From an uncultured Ruminococcus sp. (GTDB lineage: Bacteria > Bacillota > Clostridia > Oscillospirales > Ruminococcaceae), in assembly GCA_900550695.1 (NCBI GenBank), contig URTF01000014.1, forward strand, positions 1 to 35,974: 35,974 nt of DNA. The letters are read 5' to 3'. Below are positions 23,895 through 31,326 of the stretch, piece by piece. Below the pieces are notes generated by a model. That model ran no database searches. It was not told the DNA's origin and saw only the letters and a program-made list of their open reading frames with translations. Within the stretch, counting starts at the first letter, position 1; the number at the start of each line of letters is the position of its first letter. The position numbers and the translations under genes were made by a program.

Positions 23895-24326
23895 TTACTG
23901 AAGATAACCATAGTAGCCTATAATGTGACCGGTTTCATCGAAATATTCCTTGCTTGAATAGTTAAGAGAATCGTAGCTTTCGATGTCGATCTTATCATCT
24001 GACCATACAGCAAGTTCAACGGTTCTGTTGTAGCTGTCGATAAAAGCAAAAAAATAACCCGTGAATTTTTTTCCGAGCGATGGCGAAAGGTCTATGAGAT
24101 TTACACCGTCAAAGCTGATTGTGGTTGAACCGTTTTCGGTGTTGCAGATCTCATAAACATCTCCAAGATATAAATTCGGATCGTTGTTGATCGCCGATTC
24201 CAATGCAGTATAGACCTGTTTCGCACAAACATCTGCTTCCAATTGCTGTTCTTCGTAGCTTTGACCGCAGGAAGACAGTGCCAGCACTGCAAAAATAACC
24301 ATTATTGCCGATAAAACTTTTTTCAT
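23895..24326 (-). CDS. Small lipoprotein of unknown function
   Basis: A 143-aa lipoprotein. The start at 24326 follows GGGGGGA; a longer frame adds 36 unlikely residues. The signal peptide is MKKVLSAIMVIFAVLALSSC with lipobox LSSC. The mature part contains EADVCAKQVYTALESAINND, a helix, then beta-rich segments such as GSTTISFDGVNLIDLSP and RTVELAVWSDDKID, ending in an aromatic tail (GYYGYLQ). It resembles pilin-like or DUF-type extracellular proteins only in general shape. It is the first gene of the minus-strand cluster. Confidence 0.78.
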   Translation of the reverse strand: MKKVLSAIMVIFAVLALSSCGQSYEEQQLEADVCAKQVYTALESAINNDPNLYLGDVYEICNTENGSTTISFDGVNLIDLSPSLGKKFTGYFFAFIDSYNRTVELAVWSDDKIDIESYDSLNYSSKEYFDETGHIIGYYGYLQ

Positions 24327-24410
24327 AAAAGTCCCCCCTTTTTTATTTCTTATATTATACAGCATTTCTGCATGCAGACGGTATACTGTCAGCTTAATTT
24401 TATGTGTTAT

Positions 24411-24441
24411 AAAAAAGCACCGATATTTTGTCATATCGGCG
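24411..24441 (-). terminator. Minus-strand hairpin upstream of the lipoprotein operon
   Basis: CCGATAT pairs with ATATCGG (24420-24426, 24433-24439). On the minus strand it is followed by TTTTTT, as in an intrinsic terminator, yet no minus-strand gene lies before it. It could be a leader attenuator or the end of a short RNA. CTGCATGCAG at 24368-24377 is a perfect palindrome nearby. Confidence 0.45.
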
Positions 24442-24538
24442 AAATTTTATAATCTATTATATTATACACTGTAAATGTTTTAAAAAGGTCTGCTGACAGC
24501 TTATTTTTCCAAAATTGGCATAAAAATTTTTTAAACCC

Positions 24539-24567
24539 TTGAAATCGTGTTTTTAATATGTTAACAT
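24539..24567 (+). promoter_or_regulatory. Putative promoter of the helix-turn-helix regulator
   Basis: TTGAAA (24539-24544), a 17-base spacer and TAACAT (24562-24567), about 47 bases before the ATG. Confidence 0.5.
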
Positions 24568-24613
24568 ATCAATTGTAAGCTGAAAGATTACTTTTTGAAC
24601 GGGAGAGGAAATA

Positions 24614-25042
24614 ATGAACGAAGTCAGCACGGACAAGCTTGAAAACGAACTTTCAGAAGTATCGGATATAAACGATTATCTGAAGAAAAATTCGGAATTT
24701 TTTGTCAGCGTAAAGCTTTCGGATCATCTTAATAAGCTCCTCGGAGCGAAAAATATGACGGTAGCCGATATTGTTACAGCTTCGGGGCTTAACAAAGGAT
24801 ATGTTTATCAGATATTTGAGGGCAGCAAGGACAAGCCGAGCCGTGATAAGCTGCTTGCTATAGCGCTGGCAATGAAACTGGAGTACGGTGATATCCAAAA
24901 ACTCCTCAAGATCGCATGTATGCGTTCACTTTATGTACGGGATGAGCGGGATGCGATGATAATTTTCGCTGTAAAGAGGCATTACACTGCAAGCGATACA
25001 AATATAATGCTCCATGAACACGGTTTTAAGGCTCTTGAATAA
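24614..25042 (+). CDS. Helix-turn-helix (XRE-type) regulator
   Basis: A 142-aa protein. After an acidic N-terminus, residues about 38-100 form an XRE-like domain (LLGAKNMTVADIVTASGLNKGYVYQIFEG...PSRDKLLAIALAM). A C-terminal helical part, YVRDERDAMIIFAVKRHYT, ending HEHGFKALE, is seen in a group of clostridial regulators found near signalling genes. GGGAGAGGA precedes the ATG. It is divergent from the lipoprotein/PH cluster, so it may control that operon, but this is only suggested by position. It ends at a terminator shared with the convergent MATE gene. Confidence 0.8.
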   Translation: MNEVSTDKLENELSEVSDINDYLKKNSEFFVSVKLSDHLNKLLGAKNMTVADIVTASGLNKGYVYQIFEGSKDKPSRDKLLAIALAMKLEYGDIQKLLKIACMRSLYVRDERDAMIIFAVKRHYTASDTNIMLHEHGFKALE

Positions 25043-25075
25043 AAAAACGGCTGATACGATCATCAGCCGTTTTTA
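25041..25075. terminator. Bidirectional terminator overlapping the MATE stop codon
   Basis: ACGGCTGAT (25047-25055) pairs with ATCAGCCGT (25062-25070), with an A-run before and T-run after. The MATE gene's TGA stop (25063-25065) lies inside the second arm, so the hairpin overlaps its coding end. Confidence 0.85.
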
Positions 25076-26409
25076 TTATTTTGCGCATTTCTGAGCATTT
25101 TTTTCATATACAGTATGCCGACAGCATCGGCGAGAAACCAGCCTATAGGTATCGATGACCATATTCCGAGAATTCCTATTGACGGTATAGGGGAGAGGAT
25201 ATACGCAAGCAGTACCCTTGTGCCGAGTGAGATGATTGTAAGAACGAGCGACATTTCGGGTTTTTCGATTCCCCTGTAAAAGCCGTAAAGCAGGAAAAGC
25301 ACACCTATACCTATATAAAAGCTGCCCTCAATGCGAAGATAGCCAACGCCGATGCTGATTATCTCCGTTTCGGACGGGTCGATAAATATCTGCATAAGCA
25401 TTGGTGCAAGCAGGAATATCATTGCCGAAACGAACAGACAGAACGCTGCCGAGACAGCAGCCGCACGGTGTGTACCCTCTTTAACACGGTCATATTTCCT
25501 GCCGCCGTGGTTCTGTGAGATAAAGATAGAAAAGGCGTTTCCGAACTCCTGCGCAGGCATATATGCGAACGAGTCGATCTTGACTGCGGCGGCGAACGCT
25601 GCCATTACCGCTGTTCCAAAGCTGTTTACAAGACCTTGTATCATCAGAATACCGAAGTTCATTACCGACTGCTGTATTGAGGCTGCGAATGAGTGACGGA
25701 TAACCTCCCTCATCAGTGTAAAAGTAATATGCAGCTCTTTCCGTTTCGGCAAAAGCTCGGGTTCTTTTATCAGGACATATGCGCCGAGACCAACGCCCGA
25801 AACAGCCTGAGCGATAACCGTTGCGATAGCTGCGCCGCTTATCCCCATATCGGCGGCTGTAACGAGTACGACATCGAGAACAATGTTTATAACCGCAGCT
25901 GCACCCAGAAAGTAAAGCGGAACTGCCGAATTGCCTATCGCACGGAGCAGAAAGGCGAAATAATTGTAAAGAAAGACAAAGAACAGTCCACCGAAAACAA
26001 TGACAACATAGCTGTGCATCATTTCATATATTTCATCGGGGACATTCAGAAGATGAAGTATCGGATCTGCAAGGGCAAATATGATAATGTTCATTATCAC
26101 AGTGACTGCTGCGATAAAAATGAACGATGCGGCGAAGCTGTTTTTCAGCTTTTCGCTGTCGCCTTTGCCGAAACACACGGAAAAGACCGTGCCGCTGCCC
26201 ATACACAGTCCGATGAGCACGGAGGTGATGAACGTCATAAGAGAATAAGCCGAGCCGACTGCTGCGAGCGCATCGGAGCCGATAAATTTTCCAACGATGA
26301 ATGAGTCGGCAATATTGTAGAGCTGCTGCAAAAGATTTCCGAGTATCATCGGACAGGCAAAAAGGAGCATGGTTTTTGTAACGCTGCCCGTAGTGAGGTC
26401 TTTAGTCAT
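25063..26409 (-). CDS. MATE family efflux transporter
   Basis: A 448-aa membrane protein of normal MATE (MatE) length with about 12 hydrophobic helices. The N-terminus MTKDLTTGSVTKTMLLFACP and the following PMILGNLLQQLYNIADSFIV are family-typical. A second-half repeat includes AFAAAVKIDSFAYMPAQEFG and ISQNHGGRKYDRVKEG. It exports drugs or metabolites in exchange for Na+ or H+; the substrate cannot be told from sequence. AAAGGAAA precedes the start. A weak terminator separates it from the EAL gene, so its transcription may depend on read-through. Confidence 0.92.
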   Translation of the reverse strand: MTKDLTTGSVTKTMLLFACPMILGNLLQQLYNIADSFIVGKFIGSDALAAVGSAYSLMTFITSVLIGLCMGSGTVFSVCFGKGDSEKLKNSFAASFIFIAAVTVIMNIIIFALADPILHLLNVPDEIYEMMHSYVVIVFGGLFFVFLYNYFAFLLRAIGNSAVPLYFLGAAAVINIVLDVVLVTAADMGISGAAIATVIAQAVSGVGLGAYVLIKEPELLPKRKELHITFTLMREVIRHSFAASIQQSVMNFGILMIQGLVNSFGTAVMAAFAAAVKIDSFAYMPAQEFGNAFSIFISQNHGGRKYDRVKEGTHRAAAVSAAFCLFVSAMIFLLAPMLMQIFIDPSETEIISIGVGYLRIEGSFYIGIGVLFLLYGFYRGIEKPEMSLVLTIISLGTRVLLAYILSPIPSIGILGIWSSIPIGWFLADAVGILYMKKMLRNAQNNKNG

Positions 26410-26423
26410 TGTTTTCCTTTTAA

Positions 26424-26458
26424 CGAAAAGCTGTCCCCGAGATTTTCGGAAACAGCTT
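26424..26458 (-). terminator. Hairpin between the EAL and MATE genes
   Basis: AAGCTGT (26428-26434) pairs with ACAGCTT (26452-26458), with an inner CCGA/TCGG stem. On the minus strand it is followed by only TTTT then CG. Only 53 bases separate the two genes, so it probably reduces rather than stops transcription into the MATE gene. Confidence 0.55.
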
Positions 26459-26462
26459 ATTT

Positions 26463-28397
26463 TTATATTGCATCGTTTCTGATACCGAGGAAATATTCCT
26501 TTGCGGTATCGCCGTTTACGGGACGGGCGAAGCGGAAACCTTGGATATAGGAAGCGCCGATCGTATCGACGATCTTTTCCTGATCTTCGGTCTCAACGCC
26601 TTCTGTGAGAATTTTGATATTCTGCTTTATGAACGCCTGCGAAATAAAGGTGAGGATAAAGTAAGCTTTTTCCGATTTTTCAGCACTGTGGACGAGTGAC
26701 TTATCGATCTTCAGATATTCAAAAGGCAGTTCGATCATATTTGAAAGGTTGGAATAACCCGTTCCGAAGTCGTCCATATAGAACTTGATGCCGATGTCGC
26801 CGAGCTTGTTCATCATCTTCTTGACGTACTGGAAGTTGTCGATGATAACGCTTTCGGTGATCTCGATCCTGAGCTTTTCGGGAGGAATGTTGTACTTTTT
26901 CACCATTTTGGTGACCTTTTCGACCATATCACCCCGCATTATCTGGTGTACAGAGAAGTTGACGGATATAGCGTCAAAGTCGATGCCTTCCTTAATAAGC
27001 TCTGCGATAAATTTGCAGGATTTTTCGAGAACGATGTCGCCGAGTCTTACGATCATTCCCATTTCCTCGGCAATAGGGATAAATTCATCGGGATAGATAG
27101 GACCTATCTCTGTTTTGTTCAGTCGGACGAGAGCTTCGGCTGTGCGGAATTTTCCTTCGCTGACGGCGTAAATAGGCTGATAGAAGATCTCAAAGTTATT
27201 GTTTTCGGAATTCAGTTCACGCTTGAGTATCTCCGTGATCTCTTTCTTCCTGCCGATATGGCGGATAGCGTCATCGTCACAGAAGAAAACGTTGCTTTTT
27301 TTGTCCTTGAATGCCATTGATGCGCAGTAATCGAGCATTTCGATGAGCCGATCGGTGTTATTTGCCTGTGCGGGGCAGTTTACGGCGGCGATGCTTATTT
27401 TGAAATTTATCTCGGTTTTGTCAAAGGTATATTTCATCGATAAGATGCTGTCTATTTTGTCGATGATACTGCGGACGTATTCAGGGTCAGTTTTGTCGAT
27501 GATGAAAGTGAATTTGCTGTCGGAATAGCGGAATCCGTTTATTCTTGTGATAACTTTTTCAATGGATGCAGCTGCAAGTGTCACGACCCCGCGGTATTTC
27601 AGGCTGCCGAAGGTGTCTTTTAACTCCTGCTTATTGTCTATGCGGAGAATTATACAGCAGAAGTCCGAACCCTTGTGAAATCTTTTTTCGGCGGATTCGA
27701 TAAAGCTTTTGCAGCCGAAAAATCCCGTGTCCGTATCAATATCAATAAGATCGGAGCTTATAAAAAGGAACATAAGGAGAAGCGGGCCGATAGCCGATGT
27801 TCCCGTGAGCAGGATATTGTTTTCGGCGAACTGCACAAGCATCACAAGTCCCGAAAGAACAATAAGAAAAATCACAAGCAGTTTTACACGGATAGTTGTT
27901 TTTTTGCCGTTTCTGACAGCGGCAATTATCAGAAGTACGGCGATATACAGCATAAAAACATAGGTAAGCTTGCTCAAAGGACCCCTTGTATAGCCGCTGC
28001 TGCCAAAGCTGAAAATAAGCTTTGTGAACGGAGTTGTTGCGATAATGGCAAGTAGTCCGAACAAAGGGTATTCCACAGCTTTTATGATCCTTTTTTTCCA
28101 TTTTGTGTCCTCACGTTCAATGATATGCATGAAATATGCAAAAAACGCTGATATCGTAAAGAGCAGGAACGTGAAATACAGCATTGTTATGATATAATTG
28201 AGCCAGATCGGTATCATACCATAGTTATTGATAAAGAAAGCCGAGAGAATGTTGGCAAAGGAACTGACTGAAATACAAAATGAGCAGGTCACAAACATTT
28301 TCTTTTCATAATTCCATTTTGTGACATTCAAAAAAACAGATAAACTTATAATAAGCGAAATATAAAGTGCAACGCATTCGGCGGTGACGTTAAACAT
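26463..28397 (-). CDS. Membrane EAL-domain cyclic-di-GMP phosphodiesterase with degenerate GGDEF
   Basis: A 644-aa signalling protein. The start at 28397 follows GGAG by 7 bases; a longer frame adds 20 residues. Residues 1 to about 215 hold about seven membrane helices. A GGDEF-like domain follows (TDTGFFGCKSFIESAEKRF), but the catalytic motif is replaced by GFRYSDSKF, so no diguanylate cyclase activity is expected. The C-terminal EAL domain keeps all key residues: EALVRL, NFS, EITES, DDFGTGYS, the Lys in LKIDKS and TEGVET. It should degrade c-di-GMP, the degenerate domain perhaps binding GTP as a regulator. The membrane part suggests signal input from the envelope. Confidence 0.9.
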   Translation of the reverse strand: MFNVTAECVALYISLIISLSVFLNVTKWNYEKKMFVTCSFCISVSSFANILSAFFINNYGMIPIWLNYIITMLYFTFLLFTISAFFAYFMHIIEREDTKWKKRIIKAVEYPLFGLLAIIATTPFTKLIFSFGSSGYTRGPLSKLTYVFMLYIAVLLIIAAVRNGKKTTIRVKLLVIFLIVLSGLVMLVQFAENNILLTGTSAIGPLLLMFLFISSDLIDIDTDTGFFGCKSFIESAEKRFHKGSDFCCIILRIDNKQELKDTFGSLKYRGVVTLAAASIEKVITRINGFRYSDSKFTFIIDKTDPEYVRSIIDKIDSILSMKYTFDKTEINFKISIAAVNCPAQANNTDRLIEMLDYCASMAFKDKKSNVFFCDDDAIRHIGRKKEITEILKRELNSENNNFEIFYQPIYAVSEGKFRTAEALVRLNKTEIGPIYPDEFIPIAEEMGMIVRLGDIVLEKSCKFIAELIKEGIDFDAISVNFSVHQIMRGDMVEKVTKMVKKYNIPPEKLRIEITESVIIDNFQYVKKMMNKLGDIGIKFYMDDFGTGYSNLSNMIELPFEYLKIDKSLVHSAEKSEKAYFILTFISQAFIKQNIKILTEGVETEDQEKIVDTIGASYIQGFRFARPVNGDTAKEYFLGIRNDAI

Positions 28398-28591
28398 GAT
28401 CCGACTCCATCTCCTTTTTCGGATAGCTGACACGAATAGTGAGTACAATAAACACAAATATCTATACTATATTTAATTATATCAGAAATGCCCGGAGAAG
28501 TCATGGTACGGAATGTTGACCTCAGGTTATTTTTTTGTTAATTTTTGAGGACGTTATAAAGCTATGGCAATAATGATGCTAATGGAGTCAT

Positions 28592-28628
28592 AAAAAATCG
28601 AGCATATCATATATGGATAATGTTCGAT
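28592..28628 (-). terminator. Probable terminator of the YitT-family gene
   Basis: On the minus strand ATCGAACA (28628-28621) pairs with TGCTCGAT (28604-28597), one wobble, followed by TTTTT. It is the first T-tailed hairpin after the YitT-family gene, past a MITE-like insertion. The rest of 28398-28718 is AT-rich without a gene. Confidence 0.5.
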
Positions 28629-28670
28629 CTTGTATCTATAGGTCATCTCTGAAAAACATCGGCTAAAGCC

Positions 28671-28721
28671 TTATACTAAACATCATTTAAGGTCTTTGTA
28701 TTTTATTGGTGTTCAGTATTA
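28671..28721. repeat. MITE-like element, internally deleted copy at a stop codon
   Basis: The body runs 28674-28718 (45 bp), with ends TACTAAACATCA and TGGTGTTCAGTA, each one change from the ends of the full 18323 copy. The inner flanks TTTAA and TTTTAT match that copy, but the core is missing. TTA flanks both ends directly (28671-28673, 28719-28721). On the minus strand the latter reads TAA, the stop codon of the YitT-family gene. Confidence 0.78.
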
Positions 28722-29606
28722 TTCGGGTTTTGCCGAGTTAAACTTAAATACGTCCGCAACCTCGGAGATCGTTACATAAGCTGTTGGGTCGCAGCCCTGG
28801 ACGATGCTTTTCATTTTCGTTATCTGGAAACGGTTCACGACGATATACAGCACTGTTTTCGGTGACTGTGAATAGTATCCCTGTGCGCCGATAAGCGTGA
28901 TCCCGCAGCCGAATTCGTCCGAGAGAGCCTTGCTGACATCTTCGGCTTTATCCGTGATAACGAATGCGGATTTTGAACGGTCTATACCCTCGACAATATA
29001 GTCGACAGCTTTGAGAGCAGCTGTATATGCAACGACCGAATAGAGCGGAAGTATCCAGCTGTTGAGTATTATGCCGCAGACTATGTACAATATGATATTA
29101 TATCCCATTACAAATGTACCGACTGAAACCCCGATCCTTTTTGCAAAGATAACAGCCATTATTTCGATGCCGTCCATTGCACCGCCGAAGCGAATGGCAA
29201 GTCCGCTGCCGATTCCCGAGATAAGTCCGCCGAAGAGCGAGCAGAGAAGCAGGTCTGAGCCTGCGAGCGGCGAAACAAAGCTGACGTCAATGGGAAGAAC
29301 ATCGGTTATCAGCCATGCGGAGAGCGAATATATCATAACAGCATATATTGCGGATACAGTGAAAGTAATGCCCTGCTTTTTCATTCCGTAGAGGAAAAGC
29401 GGAACATTCAGGACTATAAGGAAAAAAGAGAGTGAGAGCGGCGTTATGCCCGAGAGAAGTATCGATGTGCCCGAAATTCCGCTGTCGTAGAGGTTTACCG
29501 GGGCAAGAAACATTGTTATTCCGATAGCGTTTATGATTCCTGCGGCGGTAAGACCGAGAAATTTTTTCAGACCGACCTTTTTCAGTTCGTTCAGCAGCTT
29601 TTGCAT
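28719..29606 (-). CDS. YitT family membrane protein
   Basis: A 295-aa protein with about six membrane helices over residues 1-210 (LGLTAAGIINAIGITMFLAP; GSDLLLCSLFGGLISGIGSG; the family GxxxGxxxRFGGAMDG motif as IRFGGAMDGIEIMAV). A cytoplasmic C-terminal DUF2179-type domain follows (FVITDKAEDVSKALSDEFGCG, then LYIVVNRFQITKMKSIVQ). The family is common in Firmicutes; its transport substrate is not established. GGAGG precedes the ATG. The stop codon is formed by the flanking triplet of a MITE-like element. Confidence 0.9.
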   Translation of the reverse strand: MQKLLNELKKVGLKKFLGLTAAGIINAIGITMFLAPVNLYDSGISGTSILLSGITPLSLSFFLIVLNVPLFLYGMKKQGITFTVSAIYAVMIYSLSAWLITDVLPIDVSFVSPLAGSDLLLCSLFGGLISGIGSGLAIRFGGAMDGIEIMAVIFAKRIGVSVGTFVMGYNIILYIVCGIILNSWILPLYSVVAYTAALKAVDYIVEGIDRSKSAFVITDKAEDVSKALSDEFGCGITLIGAQGYYSQSPKTVLYIVVNRFQITKMKSIVQGCDPTAYVTISEVADVFKFNSAKPE

Positions 29607-29636
29607 ATTGATTCCTCCAATTAAAAAATTATAATA

Positions 29637-29665
29637 ATTATATCATATTTTTGACGATGATTCAA
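29637..29665 (-). promoter_or_regulatory. Promoter of the YitT-family gene
   Basis: On the minus strand, TTGAAT (29660-29665), a 17-base spacer and TATAAT (29637-29642), 31 bases before the start codon. Confidence 0.75.
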
Positions 29666-29719
29666 TACACAAAAAGCAAATTTGTGTCAAATTTAGCTTT
29701 GGAAAATTATCCGGTCTGC

Positions 29720-29748
29720 TTGACAACATTATTCACAAATGATATAAT
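29720..29748 (+). promoter_or_regulatory. Promoter of the first BIG2 protein gene
   Basis: A consensus TTGACA (29720-29725), a 17-base spacer and TATAAT (29743-29748), about 62 bases before the ATG. Divergent from the YitT-family promoter. Confidence 0.88.
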
Positions 29749-29810
29749 ATTTTTTAATATAGGAAGATTATATTTGTTATTGAAAAAATACGATGATAGG
29801 AGGAATTGCG

Positions 29811-31214
29811 ATGAGTAAAAAATATTTTCGGTCGATAATGGGCATGGTGCTTGCGGTGATAATGACACTGTCATTTGCCGTTATCCCGTCGTCGGCGGCA
29901 AAAGCTGCGCTCAACAAGAGTGCTGTAACGCTTGTTGCGGGACATTCGGTGACGCTCACTGTCAACGGAACGAGCCGAAGAATCAAATGGTCATCGGACG
30001 ATGAAACGATAGCAACGGTCACGAAACGGGGCAGAGTCACGGCGGTAAAGGTCGGAACAACGGCAATAAAAGCATCATTTGGGGAAAATGTTCTCAAATG
30101 CAATATAACAGTCAGGGCGGGCAGTATTGCATCAAGCGAAAGCAAGCTCAATGTTGAAGTCGGAAAGACGGCATCGGTATTGATAAAGGCTGTCGGACTG
30201 CATGATATCAGGGTCACAAATTCGGACAGCGGTGCTGTTAAGGCTGCACTTTCGGGCAAGTTTGACGGCGATTATACAACGCTCGAGGTAAAGGGTATTT
30301 CCGACGGCACGGCAAAGCTCAAGATCTATGCAAATGGTCATGAGGACAGCATTTATAAATATGTAGATGTTGTTGTCGGAAAGGGAAAGCCTGTAAAAAA
30401 GATCACTGTTTCGGGCATAACGATCTCCGCCGATTCGGTCGAGGTCAATGAGAACTGCACGGAAAAGGTAACTATTACCGCATCGGAAGAGCTTATGAAA
30501 AAGCTCACTATAGTTTCAACGGCAAAATCGAAGTTTGACATCGAAACGTCATATCTCAAAGGGACGGCTTCCGTTAAGATCAACGGATTGATGGAAGGTG
30601 ACGCAAATCTCCGCATATTTGACCCGAATGACAAAAACACGGACATTTTTATCCCTGTTACCGTCACAAACAACGCTTATGACGTTGTAGTATGGAACAG
30701 ACAGCCGAATAAGCGCAAAAGCTCGGATATCATATACACTGCCGATGACGGAAAAATAACCAGATACTATGTCCTTGAACCGGAGGACGGCGATCCTGCC
30801 CATGCGGAATCGCTTCTTTCCAAGAAGGCGGGAACATACAGATACTGGACGGTCTATGAGAGCAGACCGAAGAAGATCAATTCCGATGACGTTATACTTT
30901 CAAGGTCCGACACTTATAAAGGAAAAAAGGTTACACGGTATCTTATCGTCGAAAAGAACTATGACGAGGCATATACGAATTCCGTTTTCGGACGGTATTT
31001 CGGAGTATATGATTATTACAAGATCTATGCGTCAAGTCCGCTTGCAAACGCATACGGTGACAAGATGCTGATATATGAGTATTATGTGGATAAAGTTAAG
31101 GAAACAAGATTCATACTTATGCCGCAGGATAACGATATCCTTAAGGCGGAGAAGATATGGGACAGTTATGCTGCAAAGAATAAGATAGAAGAATGGAAAA
31201 GTGTGATAATGTAA
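29811..31214 (+). CDS. Secreted BIG2 (Ig-like) protein with C-terminal repeats, paralogue A
   Basis: A 467-aa secreted protein. The start at 29811 follows AGGAGG by 7 bases. A signal peptide (hydrophobic core GMVLAVIMTLSFAVI) ends near VIPSSAAKA. Residues about 33-105 form a BIG2 domain (LNKSAVTLVAGHSVTLTVNG; WSSDDETIATVTKRGRVTAV). Two further Ig-like segments follow, to about residue 285. The rest holds three copies of a repeat of about 55 residues, each with the pattern Y-x-x-(V/I)-Y...P...D-x-(V/I)-x(9-13)-R-Y/F-x-(L/V). No cell-wall anchor, LPXTG or SLH domain is seen. It may bind surfaces or polymers; the function is unknown. Followed by its longer paralogue. Confidence 0.85.
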   Translation: MSKKYFRSIMGMVLAVIMTLSFAVIPSSAAKAALNKSAVTLVAGHSVTLTVNGTSRRIKWSSDDETIATVTKRGRVTAVKVGTTAIKASFGENVLKCNITVRAGSIASSESKLNVEVGKTASVLIKAVGLHDIRVTNSDSGAVKAALSGKFDGDYTTLEVKGISDGTAKLKIYANGHEDSIYKYVDVVVGKGKPVKKITVSGITISADSVEVNENCTEKVTITASEELMKKLTIVSTAKSKFDIETSYLKGTASVKINGLMEGDANLRIFDPNDKNTDIFIPVTVTNNAYDVVVWNRQPNKRKSSDIIYTADDGKITRYYVLEPEDGDPAHAESLLSKKAGTYRYWTVYESRPKKINSDDVILSRSDTYKGKKVTRYLIVEKNYDEAYTNSVFGRYFGVYDYYKIYASSPLANAYGDKMLIYEYYVDKVKETRFILMPQDNDILKAEKIWDSYAAKNKIEEWKSVIM

Positions 31215-31247
31215 CCGTATTGTAATTCTATTGTATTTCCTTTTTAA

Positions 31248-31276
31248 TTGACTTTTATTATCTTCAATGGTAAAAT
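31248..31276 (+). promoter_or_regulatory. Promoter of the second BIG2 protein gene
   Basis: TTGACT (31248-31253), a 17-base spacer and TAAAAT (31271-31276), 50 bases before the ATG. The paralogue therefore has its own promoter. Confidence 0.75.
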
Positions 31277-31326
31277 AGACTTAAAGTAAGATCCCACAAA
31301 GAATAAAAAAACAGGAGGTATGGATC

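Noticed and set aside
28671..28721. Simple stem-loop terminator of the YitT-family gene
   Set aside because: The ends match the full-length MITE-like copy closely and direct TTA triplets flank it, while no T-run follows the stem on the minus strand.
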